A DNA stretch of 35,486 nucleotides from CAYQAJ01 sp964415245. Its GTDB lineage: Bacteria > Planctomycetota > Planctomycetia > Pirellulales > Pirellulaceae. A program made the position numbers and the translations under genes. Shown piece by piece: positions 7,803 through 15,736 of the stretch. The stretch is taken from assembly GCA_964415245.1 (NCBI GenBank), contig CAYQAJ010000019.1:1-35486 (forward strand). The letters are read 5' to 3'. The notes under the pieces are model-generated. The model was not told the origin of the DNA. It saw nothing but the letters and a program-made list of their open reading frames with translations, and ran no database searches. The number at the start of each line of letters is the position of its first letter. Position 1 is the first letter of the stretch.

Positions 7803-8249
7803 TCAATTCAACGGCGGCAGGCCGATTTGATCTCGATATCTTGTCCGCGCGCTCTTACTCCCAACGCCCTTCTCTTCCCACCATTGTCGGATTCGATTTG
7901 TATCCCGTCGATCCAACAAATCCTCCTGGAAATCCCATACCGGCAACCCAATTTCTTCCAAAGCATCGAAGATCGAGACCTTGTCGATTGTTTCGTCCTC
8001 CATTGCATCGAATAGTACTGGAACGGCTTCGTCCCCAATGTATGCCAAGGCACGTGCTGCATGTAATACGGGAATGCGGTCTTCGTGGGAAACCGGGCCT
8101 TTCCAAACAAAACTTGCGTCCTTGAGCTTGCCCGCATAGAATTCGACCGATTCTACCTCCACGGTCGCACCACGGCCGGAACATGAACACAAGGGCACAA
8201 CAGTCAGCAATACCGCAACTCTGAGTGTCGATGCAGAAGGCATAATCAT
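7803..8249 (-). CDS. Small HEAT-like lipoprotein, function unknown
   Basis: 148 aa. The N-terminus is a lipoprotein signal: basic residue, hydrophobic run, then VVPLCSCSG, where one of the two cysteines would be lipidated. The body contains an amphipathic helical unit, HAARALAYIGDEAVPVLFDAM, that looks like one HEAT-type repeat, and then a Trp- and charge-rich tail with RIRQWWEEKG. Length and design match the many small HEAT lipoproteins of planctomycetes. The start could be ATG 8249 or the next Met at codon 3. It converges with the fusion gene and has a separate upstream region. Function is unknown. Confidence 0.7.
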   Translation of the reverse strand: MIMPSASTLRVAVLLTVVPLCSCSGRGATVEVESVEFYAGKLKDASFVWKGPVSHEDRIPVLHAARALAYIGDEAVPVLFDAMEDETIDKVSIFDALEEIGLPVWDFQEDLLDRRDTNRIRQWWEEKGVGSKSARTRYRDQIGLPPLN

Positions 8250-8332
8250 TGCTCCGCCCGCTTAATGATGGGGAGCATTTCCGTTTCGCTCGTACGATTG
8301 CCGACCCTTGGCAACGTCAACCCCATGCTGTC

Positions 8333-8977
8333 TTAGCACACGAATTGTCGGAGTGCTCCCGTTAATGGGATGCGCCTGCGTGCGCCCAAATTCCCCGGCA
8401 AAGTGAAAATATCCTCCGCAAACAGGTCATACAGCTCGCGCAGTGCGTTGCGGAGGTTGCCGGCGTGGCGGTCATGGAGGGCCGGTAGCAACGATTCTGC
8501 TTTCTCGGGCACTTCGGGGAGAAGCTGCGAGACGATGCGGCGCAACAGCTCGGGCGACGTGCGGCACTGGATGAGCGTGGGCAGCCGGCACGTTTGGTGC
8601 GAAGTGACGACCAGGCCGGCTGCGCGAATGGCGGTGCGGACGAGCACGCGCCAATCGCGGCCGTTCAAGAGGTCGGCGCCGTCGAACAGAAGCACGTTCT
8701 CCGCGAAATCGACGTCGCGCAATTTGCGATAGATCTCGTTGCGGCAAAACACTTCACCCGGGCGGTGCAGCCACATAGTCGGGGGACAGAAAAGGGCGGG
8801 GATTCGCGGGTGACGCTCGAAGCGGGCGGGGGGCGTTCGGCTTGTTGGTTGGGCGCTCATCCGGTGTGCGCCGCGAAACCGCAAGCGAGTTTGCCAGACG
8901 TTGGGAGCCGCCGCGCGTGCCGGACTGCCCCCCTCGACTTCAAACCCCAGTAGAGCGGAAATCGACCGCTCAGGCAA
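8333..8977 (-). CDS. ATPase-like C-terminal fragment, possibly 5'-truncated
   Basis: The frame gives up to 214 aa, but only the part from about residue 69 reads like protein: NVLLFDGADLLNGRDW resembles a Walker B strand with a following Asp. Next come a GLVVTSHQTCRLPTLIQCR stretch, typical of the end of a P-loop ATPase core, and a helical tail HAGNLRNALRELYDLF. No Walker A (GxxxxGK[ST]) precedes it, and the first 60 residues are Pro/Arg-rich with no character. It may be a decayed gene that lost its 5' half, or a short protein starting at ATG 8776 or 8860. It lies 7 bases downstream of the aminopeptidase stop on the same strand. Confidence 0.5.
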   Translation of the reverse strand: MPERSISALLGFEVEGGSPARAAAPNVWQTRLRFRGAHRMSAQPTSRTPPARFERHPRIPALFCPPTMWLHRPGEVFCRNEIYRKLRDVDFAENVLLFDGADLLNGRDWRVLVRTAIRAAGLVVTSHQTCRLPTLIQCRTSPELLRRIVSQLLPEVPEKAESLLPALHDRHAGNLRNALRELYDLFAEDIFTLPGNLGARRRIPLTGALRQFVC

Positions 8978-8984
8978 GCGAAAG

Positions 8985-11582
8985 TCACTTCGCCGCCGCC
9001 GCTTCCAGCTTCTTCAGCCGCTCTTCCAATTGCTCGTTTTTGCGGCGTAAGCTCTCGACTTCGCCGCGGAGCTTTTCGAGGTCGCGTTCTTTACCCCGCA
9101 GTTTTTCGATGGCACCGTCGACCGCACGGACCATGCCCGGTTGTTCCTCCTTCCCACGCCGCTCTTGCAACCAGTCAATAGCTCGCGGATCGCCCAGGTC
9201 GGCCAAGGCGTCGAACGCACGGCGGCGCACGCTCGGGCGACGATTGTCGATCTGCTCCTTCAACAGGTCGACGGTCGCCGGGTCATCGCTCCGCAGCCGG
9301 GAGACCGCGGCGATCAGCAGCACCTTGCGGTCGGGGTCGGCCGTTTCGCGCAGCAGCGTCTGGATGCGCTCGGCCGCCTCGGCGTGTTTCAAGTCAATCA
9401 AACAGTCGCACGCCGCACTCAGAATCACGTCGCGGTGGCTCGGCGTTTCGAGCGCCGTCAACAAGTCGGCCGCACAATGATCACGGTCGACCTTGAGCAA
9501 AGCCCGCAGCGCCTCAGCGACCGACTGATACGATGGATCGTTCGCCACGATGCGCCGCAGCACGGCGCGCGTGTCGTCGTGCGGCAGCCGCCCCAACTGA
9601 CGGATCGCCTCCTGCCGCACGTCGGCCTTGGCATCCGATTGGGCGACGTCGATCATTGTCTGCCGCACGTCGTCGCCATTGGCGCTCGCCAGCGCACGAA
9701 TCGCCTCTTGCCGCACCGCCCAGAATGAGTCCCCCTTGGCGGCGGTGAGGACTGCCTCTTGCACCGTGTCCTTCTTGGCGTGCTCGGCAAGGTCCATGGC
9801 GGCGCGGGCGCGGCACATTACGTGCTCGTCGTGGGCAAGCTGGTCGAGAAGCTCCTCTTCGCTCTTCTTGAACACCAGCTTCTTGAGAATCCAGTCGTTG
9901 GGGTCGAAGCACACTCGCGTCGGCCGCGCCGGTACGTCGAAATGGAACGTTTCCTGCACGGCGCGAATCGTCACGCGGCGGGTGACCGTCTCGCCGGGAC
10001 AGGCAAGCTCGATCTCGGCGTCGGTGCGGAACAACGGCGTCGTGTCGTCGACCTTTTGCGTCTGCTTCACCGTCAGGCGCACGCTCTTGGCTTTGTCGTC
10101 CCACTGCCACTCGACCTCAAACTCCGGGTGGCCCCCCTTGTACAACCACTGATCGAAGAACCAGTTCATGCCCTGGCCGGTGGAGTCCTCGATCGCCCGG
10201 CGGAGGTCGGCCGTCTCCACGGTGCCGTAGGCGTTCGTTTCGCAGTAATGCCGCAGTGCCTTGAAGAACTGCTCGTCGCCCAACTCGAACCGCAGCATGT
10301 GCAGCACCCGCCCCCCCTTGGGGTACGAGTGGCTGTCGAACATCTTGTCGGGCTCGTCGTAGCGGTAGTTGACGATCGAGCGGCGGTATCGGCCATCCTC
10401 GCCGAAGTAGCTCTCGGCCTCGCCGCGGCGCGACCAGGCGGCTTCGTCCCACCCTTTGTCGTGCTCCTCCCACAGCGTGGCGAGATAGGTGGCGAAGCTC
10501 TCGTTGAGCCAAATCTCCCCCCAGTCCTTGCACGTCATGAGATCGCCGAACCATTGATGCGCCAGCTCGTGCGATACCAGGTCGTCGCTCGTATGGTCGA
10601 GATGGGCCCGCTCGTCGTGCAGCGTGCCCGAGTTGAGTGTGGTGGCCGAGGTGTGCTCCATGCCCCCCCACATATATTCGTCGACGCAAATCTGCGTGTA
10701 CTTGGGCCACGGGTAGCGGTAGCCGATGAGCTCGGAGAAGTACCGCACCATGTCGGGCGTTTTGCCGAACGACCGCTCGGCTTCGGCCAGCTTGCCGCGG
10801 GGCACGTAGCTGACGATCGGGATGCCGTCCCACTCTTGCTCGAGCGTTTCGAAGTCGCCGGCCACGACCGACATCAGGTACGGCGCGTGGGTCTGCTTCT
10901 GCACCCAGTGCCAGGTGCGGGTGCCGTCGCTGTTGTCGGTGGTGCTTTCGAGCACGCCGTTGGAAAGGACCACGTAATCGGCGGGCACCGTGGCGGTGAT
11001 CTCGCTCGTCAGCCGGTCCGAAGGTGAATCGATGCACGGGAACCAGTACCGCGCGAATTCCGGTTCGCTCTGTGTCCACACCATGGCAACCTGGTCGGGC
11101 CGCTGATCGTCGGCCTGCACAAAGTGCGCGCCGTGCTGCGGCTTGGTCACGCGGTAGTCGATGGCCAGCGTGATTTCTTCCTCCGCACGGGCGGGGCTAT
11201 CGAGATCGGCCGCGAGCGTTTCGCCGCGCTGCTCGTACTTGAGCGTCGTTTCCCCTTCGGCCGCGATGCGGGCCACGCGCGAAACCTGCATGCCGGCGGC
11301 GTCGAGCTCGATGCGGCTCACTTCGCGAAAGGGGACGAGCGTGAGAACGGCCCTACCGTCCATTTGCTCCTTGTCCCAGTCGAAGCGCAATTCGAGGCGA
11401 ATGTGTCGCTGATCGACGTCGCGGCTGCGCACGGAGCGCGGCTCGTGCGTGAACGGCCCGCGGCGGTCTTGTGCGCGGATCGCGGCCGCTGCGCCGTTCC
11501 AAGCCAGCATTGCCAGCAGCAAAAGAATCGTTATGCGTTGATGCGTGGCGGCTACGCGAGTTCGACATTCGTCATTCGACAT
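8985..11582 (-). CDS. Exported M1-family metallo-aminopeptidase with C-terminal HEAT repeats
   Basis: 865 aa from ATG 11582. A signal peptide is present (ITILLLLAMLAWNGAAAA). The gluzincin zinc motif HELAHQW (H338, E339, H342) is followed 18 residues later by the third ligand in NESFATY (E361). GGMEHTSATT takes the place of the usual GAMEN exopeptidase motif, keeping the Glu. YPKGGRVLHML contains the conserved catalytic Tyr region. After the catalytic domain come several HEAT-like helical repeats (about 600-825) and a Leu/Glu/Lys coiled coil at the end. M1 enzymes cleave N-terminal residues from peptides; here the site would be periplasmic or outside. The frame is open up to ATG 11624, but those 14 extra codons come from a word-like DNA repeat and a hairpin arm, so 11582 is preferred although it too lies in the repeat. 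Confidence 0.92.
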   Translation of the reverse strand: MSNDECRTRVAATHQRITILLLLAMLAWNGAAAAIRAQDRRGPFTHEPRSVRSRDVDQRHIRLELRFDWDKEQMDGRAVLTLVPFREVSRIELDAAGMQVSRVARIAAEGETTLKYEQRGETLAADLDSPARAEEEITLAIDYRVTKPQHGAHFVQADDQRPDQVAMVWTQSEPEFARYWFPCIDSPSDRLTSEITATVPADYVVLSNGVLESTTDNSDGTRTWHWVQKQTHAPYLMSVVAGDFETLEQEWDGIPIVSYVPRGKLAEAERSFGKTPDMVRYFSELIGYRYPWPKYTQICVDEYMWGGMEHTSATTLNSGTLHDERAHLDHTSDDLVSHELAHQWFGDLMTCKDWGEIWLNESFATYLATLWEEHDKGWDEAAWSRRGEAESYFGEDGRYRRSIVNYRYDEPDKMFDSHSYPKGGRVLHMLRFELGDEQFFKALRHYCETNAYGTVETADLRRAIEDSTGQGMNWFFDQWLYKGGHPEFEVEWQWDDKAKSVRLTVKQTQKVDDTTPLFRTDAEIELACPGETVTRRVTIRAVQETFHFDVPARPTRVCFDPNDWILKKLVFKKSEEELLDQLAHDEHVMCRARAAMDLAEHAKKDTVQEAVLTAAKGDSFWAVRQEAIRALASANGDDVRQTMIDVAQSDAKADVRQEAIRQLGRLPHDDTRAVLRRIVANDPSYQSVAEALRALLKVDRDHCAADLLTALETPSHRDVILSAACDCLIDLKHAEAAERIQTLLRETADPDRKVLLIAAVSRLRSDDPATVDLLKEQIDNRRPSVRRRAFDALADLGDPRAIDWLQERRGKEEQPGMVRAVDGAIEKLRGKERDLEKLRGEVESLRRKNEQLEERLKKLEAAAAK

Positions 11583-11622
11583 TCGTGCTTCCTTCGTCAT
11601 TCGGGCTTCGTCATTCGAGCCC
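11561..11622. repeat. Word-like low-complexity repeat (GAATGACGAA type) over the aminopeptidase start
   Basis: On the minus strand the sequence is built from repeated GAATGACGAA, GAATGTCGAA and GAAGCACGAA words with short variations. It covers the candidate start codons of the aminopeptidase gene and is translated as SNDEARMTKEARMSNDECR if the longest start is used. Similar words recur in other gaps of this window in different spelling. It abuts the long hairpin at 11617-11714. Confidence 0.75.
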
Positions 11623-11714
11623 ATTTCGGAACCGTCGGGGACTGGCTCATTTTGCGCAGTCTGCGGAGCAAAATGTGCCTGTCCCCTTCTTCGAGACGGT
11701 TTGGAAATGGGCTC
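11617..11714. repeat. Long imperfect inverted repeat (MITE- or REP-like), 39-base arms
   Basis: The outer arms are 11617-11636 and 11695-11714, 20 bases with two mismatches. The inner arms are GGGGACTGGCTCATTTTGC (11637-11655) and GCAAAATGTGCCTGTCCCC (11668-11686), 19 bases with two mismatches. The right side has an 8-base bulge (11687-11694) and the terminal loop is 12 bases. It sits between two divergent genes and contains no gene. The size and structure fit a non-autonomous mobile element or a structured RNA. Confidence 0.75.
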
Positions 11715-11770
11715 TCGTCATTGGCACCCAGGCGGACGGCACGACGGAGCGTGCCTGCTACGGTGGCCCC

Positions 11771-11799
11771 TTGCGACCGCGTGGAGCCTCAACTAGCAT
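11771..11799 (+). promoter_or_regulatory. Possible promoter of the small secreted protein gene
   Basis: TTGCGA (11771-11776) and TAGCAT (11794-11799) are separated by 17 bases. Each matches four of six consensus positions. It would give a leader of about 55 bases before ATG 11863. The match is weak. Confidence 0.3.
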
Positions 11800-11862
11800 T
11801 GATTGGTGCAAGGAAAGTATAGGTTGAGCGGTCTCGGGTCTCCACCAGAAAGAGGTAATGCC

Positions 11863-12204
11863 ATGAACGGGATTCTGCGAATTGCCGTCGTCGCGTCGTT
11901 GAGCTTCGTCGCGCTGGTGCTGGCATCAGCCGAGCGAGCTGAAGCGGGCCGCTATCGGTACGTGGTGGGTTATGCACCGGTCGCCGTGGCGCCGGCGCCG
12001 GGTGTGGTCGCGCCAGTCGCGGTCGCCCCCACGGTGGTCTACCGGCCGGGGCTGTTCGGGCGCCGCGTGGTCGTGTACTCGCCGGTCGTGGGAGTGCCCG
12101 TCGCGCCCGTCGTCACGTACTACCGGGCACCGGTCGTGTATCCGGCGCCTGTCGTGTACCCGGCCCCGGCGGTGTACTACCGCGGACCGGTTTTCGGGTA
12201 CTAG
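11863..12204 (+). CDS. Small secreted Val/Pro/Tyr-rich protein, function unknown
   Basis: 113 aa. A signal peptide (LRIAVVASLSFVALVLASAERAEA) is followed by a mature part made almost only of Val, Pro, Ala, Tyr, Arg and Gly, with repeats such as APVVYPAPVVYPAPAVYY. There are no cysteines or charged clusters. The start is set by AGAAAGAGG a few bases before ATG 11863. Such proteins may be low-complexity surface or matrix components, but nothing specific can be read from the sequence. It stands alone between repeat-rich gaps. Confidence 0.8.
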   Translation: MNGILRIAVVASLSFVALVLASAERAEAGRYRYVVGYAPVAVAPAPGVVAPVAVAPTVVYRPGLFGRRVVVYSPVVGVPVAPVVTYYRAPVVYPAPVVYPAPAVYYRGPVFGY

Positions 12205-12623
12205 ACCCAGCGCAAGGTCAGGGGTTCGCCGCGCCGTTTCAAAGTCCGAAAGCGGAGAGCGGAGAGCAGAAAGCGGGGGGCGGCGATTGCTGCTTTCCGC
12301 TGTCAGCTTTCCGCTTTCGTGGGCGTTTCCGCGTCGCGAGGCCGCCCTTCCGCTCGAGCCCGGCCACCGGGCGAGCACCCATTTTCTCGCTCGCCCGCCG
12401 GAACTTCCGCCCCGCGGCCGGCGTCCTACCACTGCGGCGCTGTCTGTACGGCCTGTGCGGCCGATAGTGCCTGATTTCCGGCTGTGGCTGTCTGGCCCGG
12501 TACCAGCGCCTCGGGCTACATTTTCTTGAGTCCCACGATCACGCTTCGCGCCACCTATCGACAGCGCACCGCCGCTGCCAAGCCGCATCCGATATCGAAA
12601 ATCTCTCCCAGGAGTCCAACGCA
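12205..12623. other. Repeat-bearing gap upstream of the DUF4139-type gene
   Basis: It contains the imperfect palindrome at 12248-12318. The remainder is GC-rich without a recognisable gene. No clear promoter was found; the ribosome site AGGA lies about 12 bases before ATG 12624. Confidence 0.5.
12248..12318. repeat. Imperfect palindrome built from GAAAGCGG words
   Basis: The left arm reads GAAAGCGGAGAGCGGAGAGC followed by AGAAAGC. The right arm reads GCTTTCCGCTGTCAGCTTTC followed by CGCTTTC. Reverse-complemented, the right arm is a near copy of the left. The arms are about 27 bases. It belongs to the same word-like repeat style seen at 11561, 23167 and 33214. Confidence 0.65.
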
Positions 12624-14792
12624 ATGTACCGCTCAGCACCACGATTCGCGTCGCCGTTACGCATGCCTCTGCTTCAAACGTCTTCGCTCGTGCTTGCGGT
12701 ACTCGCGGCGGGCAGTCTGGCCGCGGCGCTAGCGCCGACCGCCGCCCGCGCCCAGGAAGAGAAGAAGGCCGACCTCCCGATCAAGCGCGTCGTCATTTTT
12801 TCCAGCGGCGTGTCGTTTTACGAGCACAGCGGGTCGGTCGAGGGAAATGCCAAAGTCGACATGACATTCAACGTCCGCGACGTGAACGATCTCTTGAAGA
12901 GCATGGTGCTGCAAGACTTGGGAGGCGGGCGGATTTCCACCGTCTCCTACGCCTCGAAGGACCCCATCACTCGCACGCTCCGAACCTTCTCCATCGACCT
13001 GACGCAAAACCCCACGCTGGCCGACCTGCTGGGGCAAATCCGGGGTGAGGCCATCGAAATCGACGCCCCCACCAAGATCGCGGGCACCATCGTCGGCGTC
13101 GAGCAGCGCAAGCAGCCCTCGGGCAAGGACGGCGGCGAGCCGATCGAAGTGTCGTTCCTCAACCTGCTCACCGACGACGGACTGCGCAGCGTCTCGCTCG
13201 AAAACGTCGGCCGCATCAAGCTCACCAATGCCAAGCTCGACGCCGAGCTGCGGCAGGCGCTGGCCGTGCTGGCCGCCAGCAAGTCGATGGATAAGAAAAC
13301 CGTCACGCTTAACTTTCTCGGCGCCGGCGAGCGGCAGGTGCGCGTGGGCTACATTCAGGAGTCGCCCATCTGGAAGACCAGCTACCGCCTGGTGCTCGAC
13401 GACGAAGGGGCGCCCCTTTTGCAAGGTTGGGCCATCGTCGAGAACACCACCGAGGCCGACTGGAACGAAGTCGGACTCACGCTGGTTAGCGGCCGGCCCA
13501 TTTCGTTCATCATGGATTTGTACCAGCCGCTGTACGTGAGCCGTCCCGTCGTCATGCCGGAACTGTATGCCTCGCTTCGTCCGCGTACGTACGATCAGGA
13601 TTTGGCCGCGGCCGACGGCGAATTCCGCAAGGCGGCTGAGCAGGCGGAGAGGCTGTCTAGTGGCAGTTCCTATTCGCGCCGTGCGCAGTCGTCCGATTCC
13701 GGCGCCGCGCCGCCTCCCGCTCCGGGTGCCCCCGCCTTCGGTGGCTTAGGAGGGTACGCGGCGGGTGGCGAAGGCAAACAAAATGAAGCGTGGAACCTGC
13801 AGCAAGGCGTGCAATCGGTGGCGCAAGCCGGCGACGTGGGTGAGTTGTTCCGCTATGTAATCGCCACGCCGGTGACGCTGGAGCGAAGCCGCTCGGCCAT
13901 GCTGCCGATCGTCAACGAGTCGGTCGAGGGGGAGAAAGTTTCCATCTACAACCAATCGGTGCACGCCAAGCACCCGCTCAACGGCTTGCGGCTGAAGAAT
14001 TCGACCGACCTGCACTTGATGCAGGGACCGATCACCGTGTTCGACGGCGGAGCGTATGCCGGCGACGCCCAAATTCAGGATTTGCCCCCGGCCAGCGAGC
14101 GGCTCATCAGCTACGCCATGGACCTCGACACCGAGGTGGCCCCCGAAGCCAAGGACCACCCCACGCAGCTTGTAAGCTGCCGCATGGTCAAGGGCGTGTT
14201 CTACACCAGCCACAAGTACACCCGCACCCGCATGTACACGATCAAGAATTCGGGCAGCAAGGCGAAGAAGGTGCTCGTCGAGTACCCGGTCGACGCCAAC
14301 TGGACGCTGGTCGAGCCCAAGGAGCCGTCGGAAAAGACCCGCGACCTGTACCGCTTCGCGGTGTCGGCCGAGCCCGGCAAGCCCGCCAAGGTCGAAGTGA
14401 CCGAAGAGCAAACGGTGAACAACTCGGTCGCCGTGACCAACATGGACGACAACTCGATCCGCATCTATCTCAACTCGCAGGTCGTGAGCGACGAGGTCAA
14501 GGCCGCGCTACAGGAAGTGGTCAAGCGCAAGCTGGCCATCGAGCTGGTCGTCCGCCAGCGGCAAGAGTTCGAGCGGCAGATTTCCATCATCGGGCAGGAG
14601 CAGGAGCGGATTCGCAACAACATGAAGGAGCTGCCCCGGGACTCGGAGCTATACCGCCGCTACGTGGCCAAGTTCACCGAGCAGGAGGACAGCATCGAGA
14701 ACCTGCGTACCCAGGTGACCAGCAGCATCGAGAACGAAACGAAGCTCCGCAAGGGCCTCGACGATTACCTGATCGCGCTCGACTTGAGTTGA
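12624..14792 (+). CDS. Exported DUF4139-type protein
   Basis: 722 aa. The signal peptide probably ends after ARA at residue 43. The domain begins with KRVVIFSSGVSFYEHSGSV and NVRDVNDLLKSMVLQDL, the pattern of proteins carrying DUF4139, whose biochemical role is not established. A Ser/Gly/Pro-rich linker lies at about 342-386. The second half is beta-rich, with TRTRMYTIKNSGSKAKKVLVEY, and the last 100 residues form a likely coiled coil rich in Glu, Arg and Gln. The ATG at 12624 gives a normal signal peptide. It is flanked by repeat-filled gaps, so it is probably transcribed alone. The N-terminal signal peptide and lack of membrane helices suggest the periplasm or cell surface. Confidence 0.85.
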   Translation: MYRSAPRFASPLRMPLLQTSSLVLAVLAAGSLAAALAPTAARAQEEKKADLPIKRVVIFSSGVSFYEHSGSVEGNAKVDMTFNVRDVNDLLKSMVLQDLGGGRISTVSYASKDPITRTLRTFSIDLTQNPTLADLLGQIRGEAIEIDAPTKIAGTIVGVEQRKQPSGKDGGEPIEVSFLNLLTDDGLRSVSLENVGRIKLTNAKLDAELRQALAVLAASKSMDKKTVTLNFLGAGERQVRVGYIQESPIWKTSYRLVLDDEGAPLLQGWAIVENTTEADWNEVGLTLVSGRPISFIMDLYQPLYVSRPVVMPELYASLRPRTYDQDLAAADGEFRKAAEQAERLSSGSSYSRRAQSSDSGAAPPPAPGAPAFGGLGGYAAGGEGKQNEAWNLQQGVQSVAQAGDVGELFRYVIATPVTLERSRSAMLPIVNESVEGEKVSIYNQSVHAKHPLNGLRLKNSTDLHLMQGPITVFDGGAYAGDAQIQDLPPASERLISYAMDLDTEVAPEAKDHPTQLVSCRMVKGVFYTSHKYTRTRMYTIKNSGSKAKKVLVEYPVDANWTLVEPKEPSEKTRDLYRFAVSAEPGKPAKVEVTEEQTVNNSVAVTNMDDNSIRIYLNSQVVSDEVKAALQEVVKRKLAIELVVRQRQEFERQISIIGQEQERIRNNMKELPRDSELYRRYVAKFTEQEDSIENLRTQVTSSIENETKLRKGLDDYLIALDLS

Positions 14793-14819
14793 CGACCGGT
14801 TCCCACTCCGTTCGGCGCG

Positions 14820-14904
14820 GGTCTCCCGACCCCGCCGAATCTGCGACCGAAGGTCTCCGCCGTTGAGACCCTTCGGTCGGCGGAAGTGGCTCGGTCGGGA
14901 GACC
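14820..14904. repeat. Nested inverted repeat downstream of the DUF4139-type gene
   Basis: The outer arms GGTCTCCCGACC (14820-14831) and GGTCGGGAGACC (14893-14904) are perfect over 12 bases. Inside, CGACCGAAGGTCTC (14844-14857) pairs with GAGACCCTTCGGTCG (14865-14879) with one bulged base. The inner and outer arms share the words GGTCTC and CGACC, so the element may have grown by duplication of one motif. Confidence 0.7.
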
Positions 14905-14936
14905 GGCCACAAGCATCATAGACCACAACCATCGTG

Positions 14937-14968
14937 GGTCCTGCTTGCCGAGCAGGACCTTTTCTTTT
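14937..14968 (+). terminator. Rho-independent terminator
   Basis: Stem GGTCCTGCT / AGCAGGACC (9 bp, perfect) with loop TGCCG, followed directly by TTTTCTTTT. It would end transcription from the DUF4139-type gene, about 145 bases after its stop and beyond the nested repeat. Confidence 0.7.
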
Positions 14969-14987
14969 GCCGCTTCGACGCTCCCGC

Positions 14988-15012
14988 AGGTCCCGCCCGG
15001 CAGGCGGGACCT
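14988..15012. repeat. Perfect 10 bp hairpin AGGTCCCGCC-CGGCA-GGCGGGACCT
   Basis: A 10 bp perfect stem with a 5-base loop, 20 bases after the terminator. It has no T-run and is likely another dispersed intergenic hairpin. Confidence 0.6.
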
Positions 15013-15122
15013 ACTTCATTTGGCGGCGGGCATTGCTGTATGTCATGGCGCAGGCCGCATGATTTCGTGCACCGCGGCGATTCAAGGCGTACCGGCCGAA
15101 GGGAGGAGTTCTGCCGATTGTG

Positions 15123-15131
15123 TGATATACT
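15123..15131 (+). promoter_or_regulatory. Extended -10 promoter for the exported-protein operon
   Basis: TGATATACT contains the TGn extension and TATACT (15126-15131). No good -35 is seen at the expected distance. The predicted start is near 15138, 67 bases before ATG 15205. Confidence 0.45.
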
Positions 15132-15204
15132 GAGTTGGTTCGCCGCCTGCCGTGGATGATGCCGGCCTGCCGAAAAGTGCGGCGCGACCCTTGGGGGAAA
15201 TCCG

Positions 15205-15708
15205 ATGCTCCGCCTGGCCACAACTCTGCTCTTGGCAATACCGGGCCTTGTGCTGGCAGCACAGCCGTCGGTCGAAGCGGGCGAGTTCGAGCTCCAGTTG
15301 CAAGTGAACGCCGGCGACCGCCAGATCCGCACCGAAGAAACGGCAGAATCACCCACGACGAAAACGCCCCCGCCGCGGCACGTAGCGGAACTAACCCACG
15401 ACCAGGAGGTGCGCGTGTCGTGGCATGCCGAGAATACCGGCGAGGCCAAAGAGTTCGAGGACGTGCTCGTGCACTTCTTCGTGGTCAAAGAAGAAAAGAC
15501 CGGGCAAATTGAAGTCCCGAAACTCACTGAGAACGTAATGTACGAAGGCGCGCTCACCATGGACTTCAAGCCGCATGAGAAAGCGGACTGGCAGTTCGCG
15601 CTCACCATCCCCGAACCGGGAAGCTATCTATTGCGCGTGGAGACCATCGGCATGCTCGACAAGCATGGACACGAGCATTACGCCGCCATGGACCTGATCG
15701 TCAAGTAA
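15205..15708 (+). CDS. Exported beta-rich protein, first of a paralogous pair
   Basis: 167 aa. Signal peptide MLRLATTLLLAIPGLVLAA. The mature protein looks like one beta sandwich: alternating strands such as QEVRVSWHAEN and DVLVHFFVV, then EPGSYLLRVET and a C-terminal signature HGHEHYAAMDLIVK. The same order (DVxVxFFV, then LTxxFKP, then EPGxYxxRVxT, then HEHxxAxDLxVK) appears in the next gene, so the two are diverged duplicates. I do not recognise the family. The His-Glu-His near the end could bind a metal or could be structural. The start has GGGGGAAATCC just upstream. It opens a four-gene unit ending with a cyclophilin, with a 28-base gap to the second gene. Confidence 0.8.
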   Translation: MLRLATTLLLAIPGLVLAAQPSVEAGEFELQLQVNAGDRQIRTEETAESPTTKTPPPRHVAELTHDQEVRVSWHAENTGEAKEFEDVLVHFFVVKEEKTGQIEVPKLTENVMYEGALTMDFKPHEKADWQFALTIPEPGSYLLRVETIGMLDKHGHEHYAAMDLIVK

Positions 15709-15736
15709 TTTCGACGTTCGCAGCGAGAAGAAAGTA

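Larger units (their letters stand above)
14793..15204. other. Gap with three inverted repeats, a terminator and a promoter
   Basis: This gap holds, in order, a large inverted repeat (14820-14904), a terminator-like hairpin with T-run (14937-14968), a 10 bp perfect hairpin (14988-15012) and an extended -10 promoter (15123-15131). No gene was found. Confidence 0.6.

Noticed and set aside
11561..11622. CRISPR-like repeat array
   Set aside because: Units are about 10 bases, adjacent and variable, with no spacers of even length and no cas genes.
11617..11714. Small peptides translated from the hairpin region
   Set aside because: Both strands read through the inverted repeat; the structure explains the sequence better than coding.
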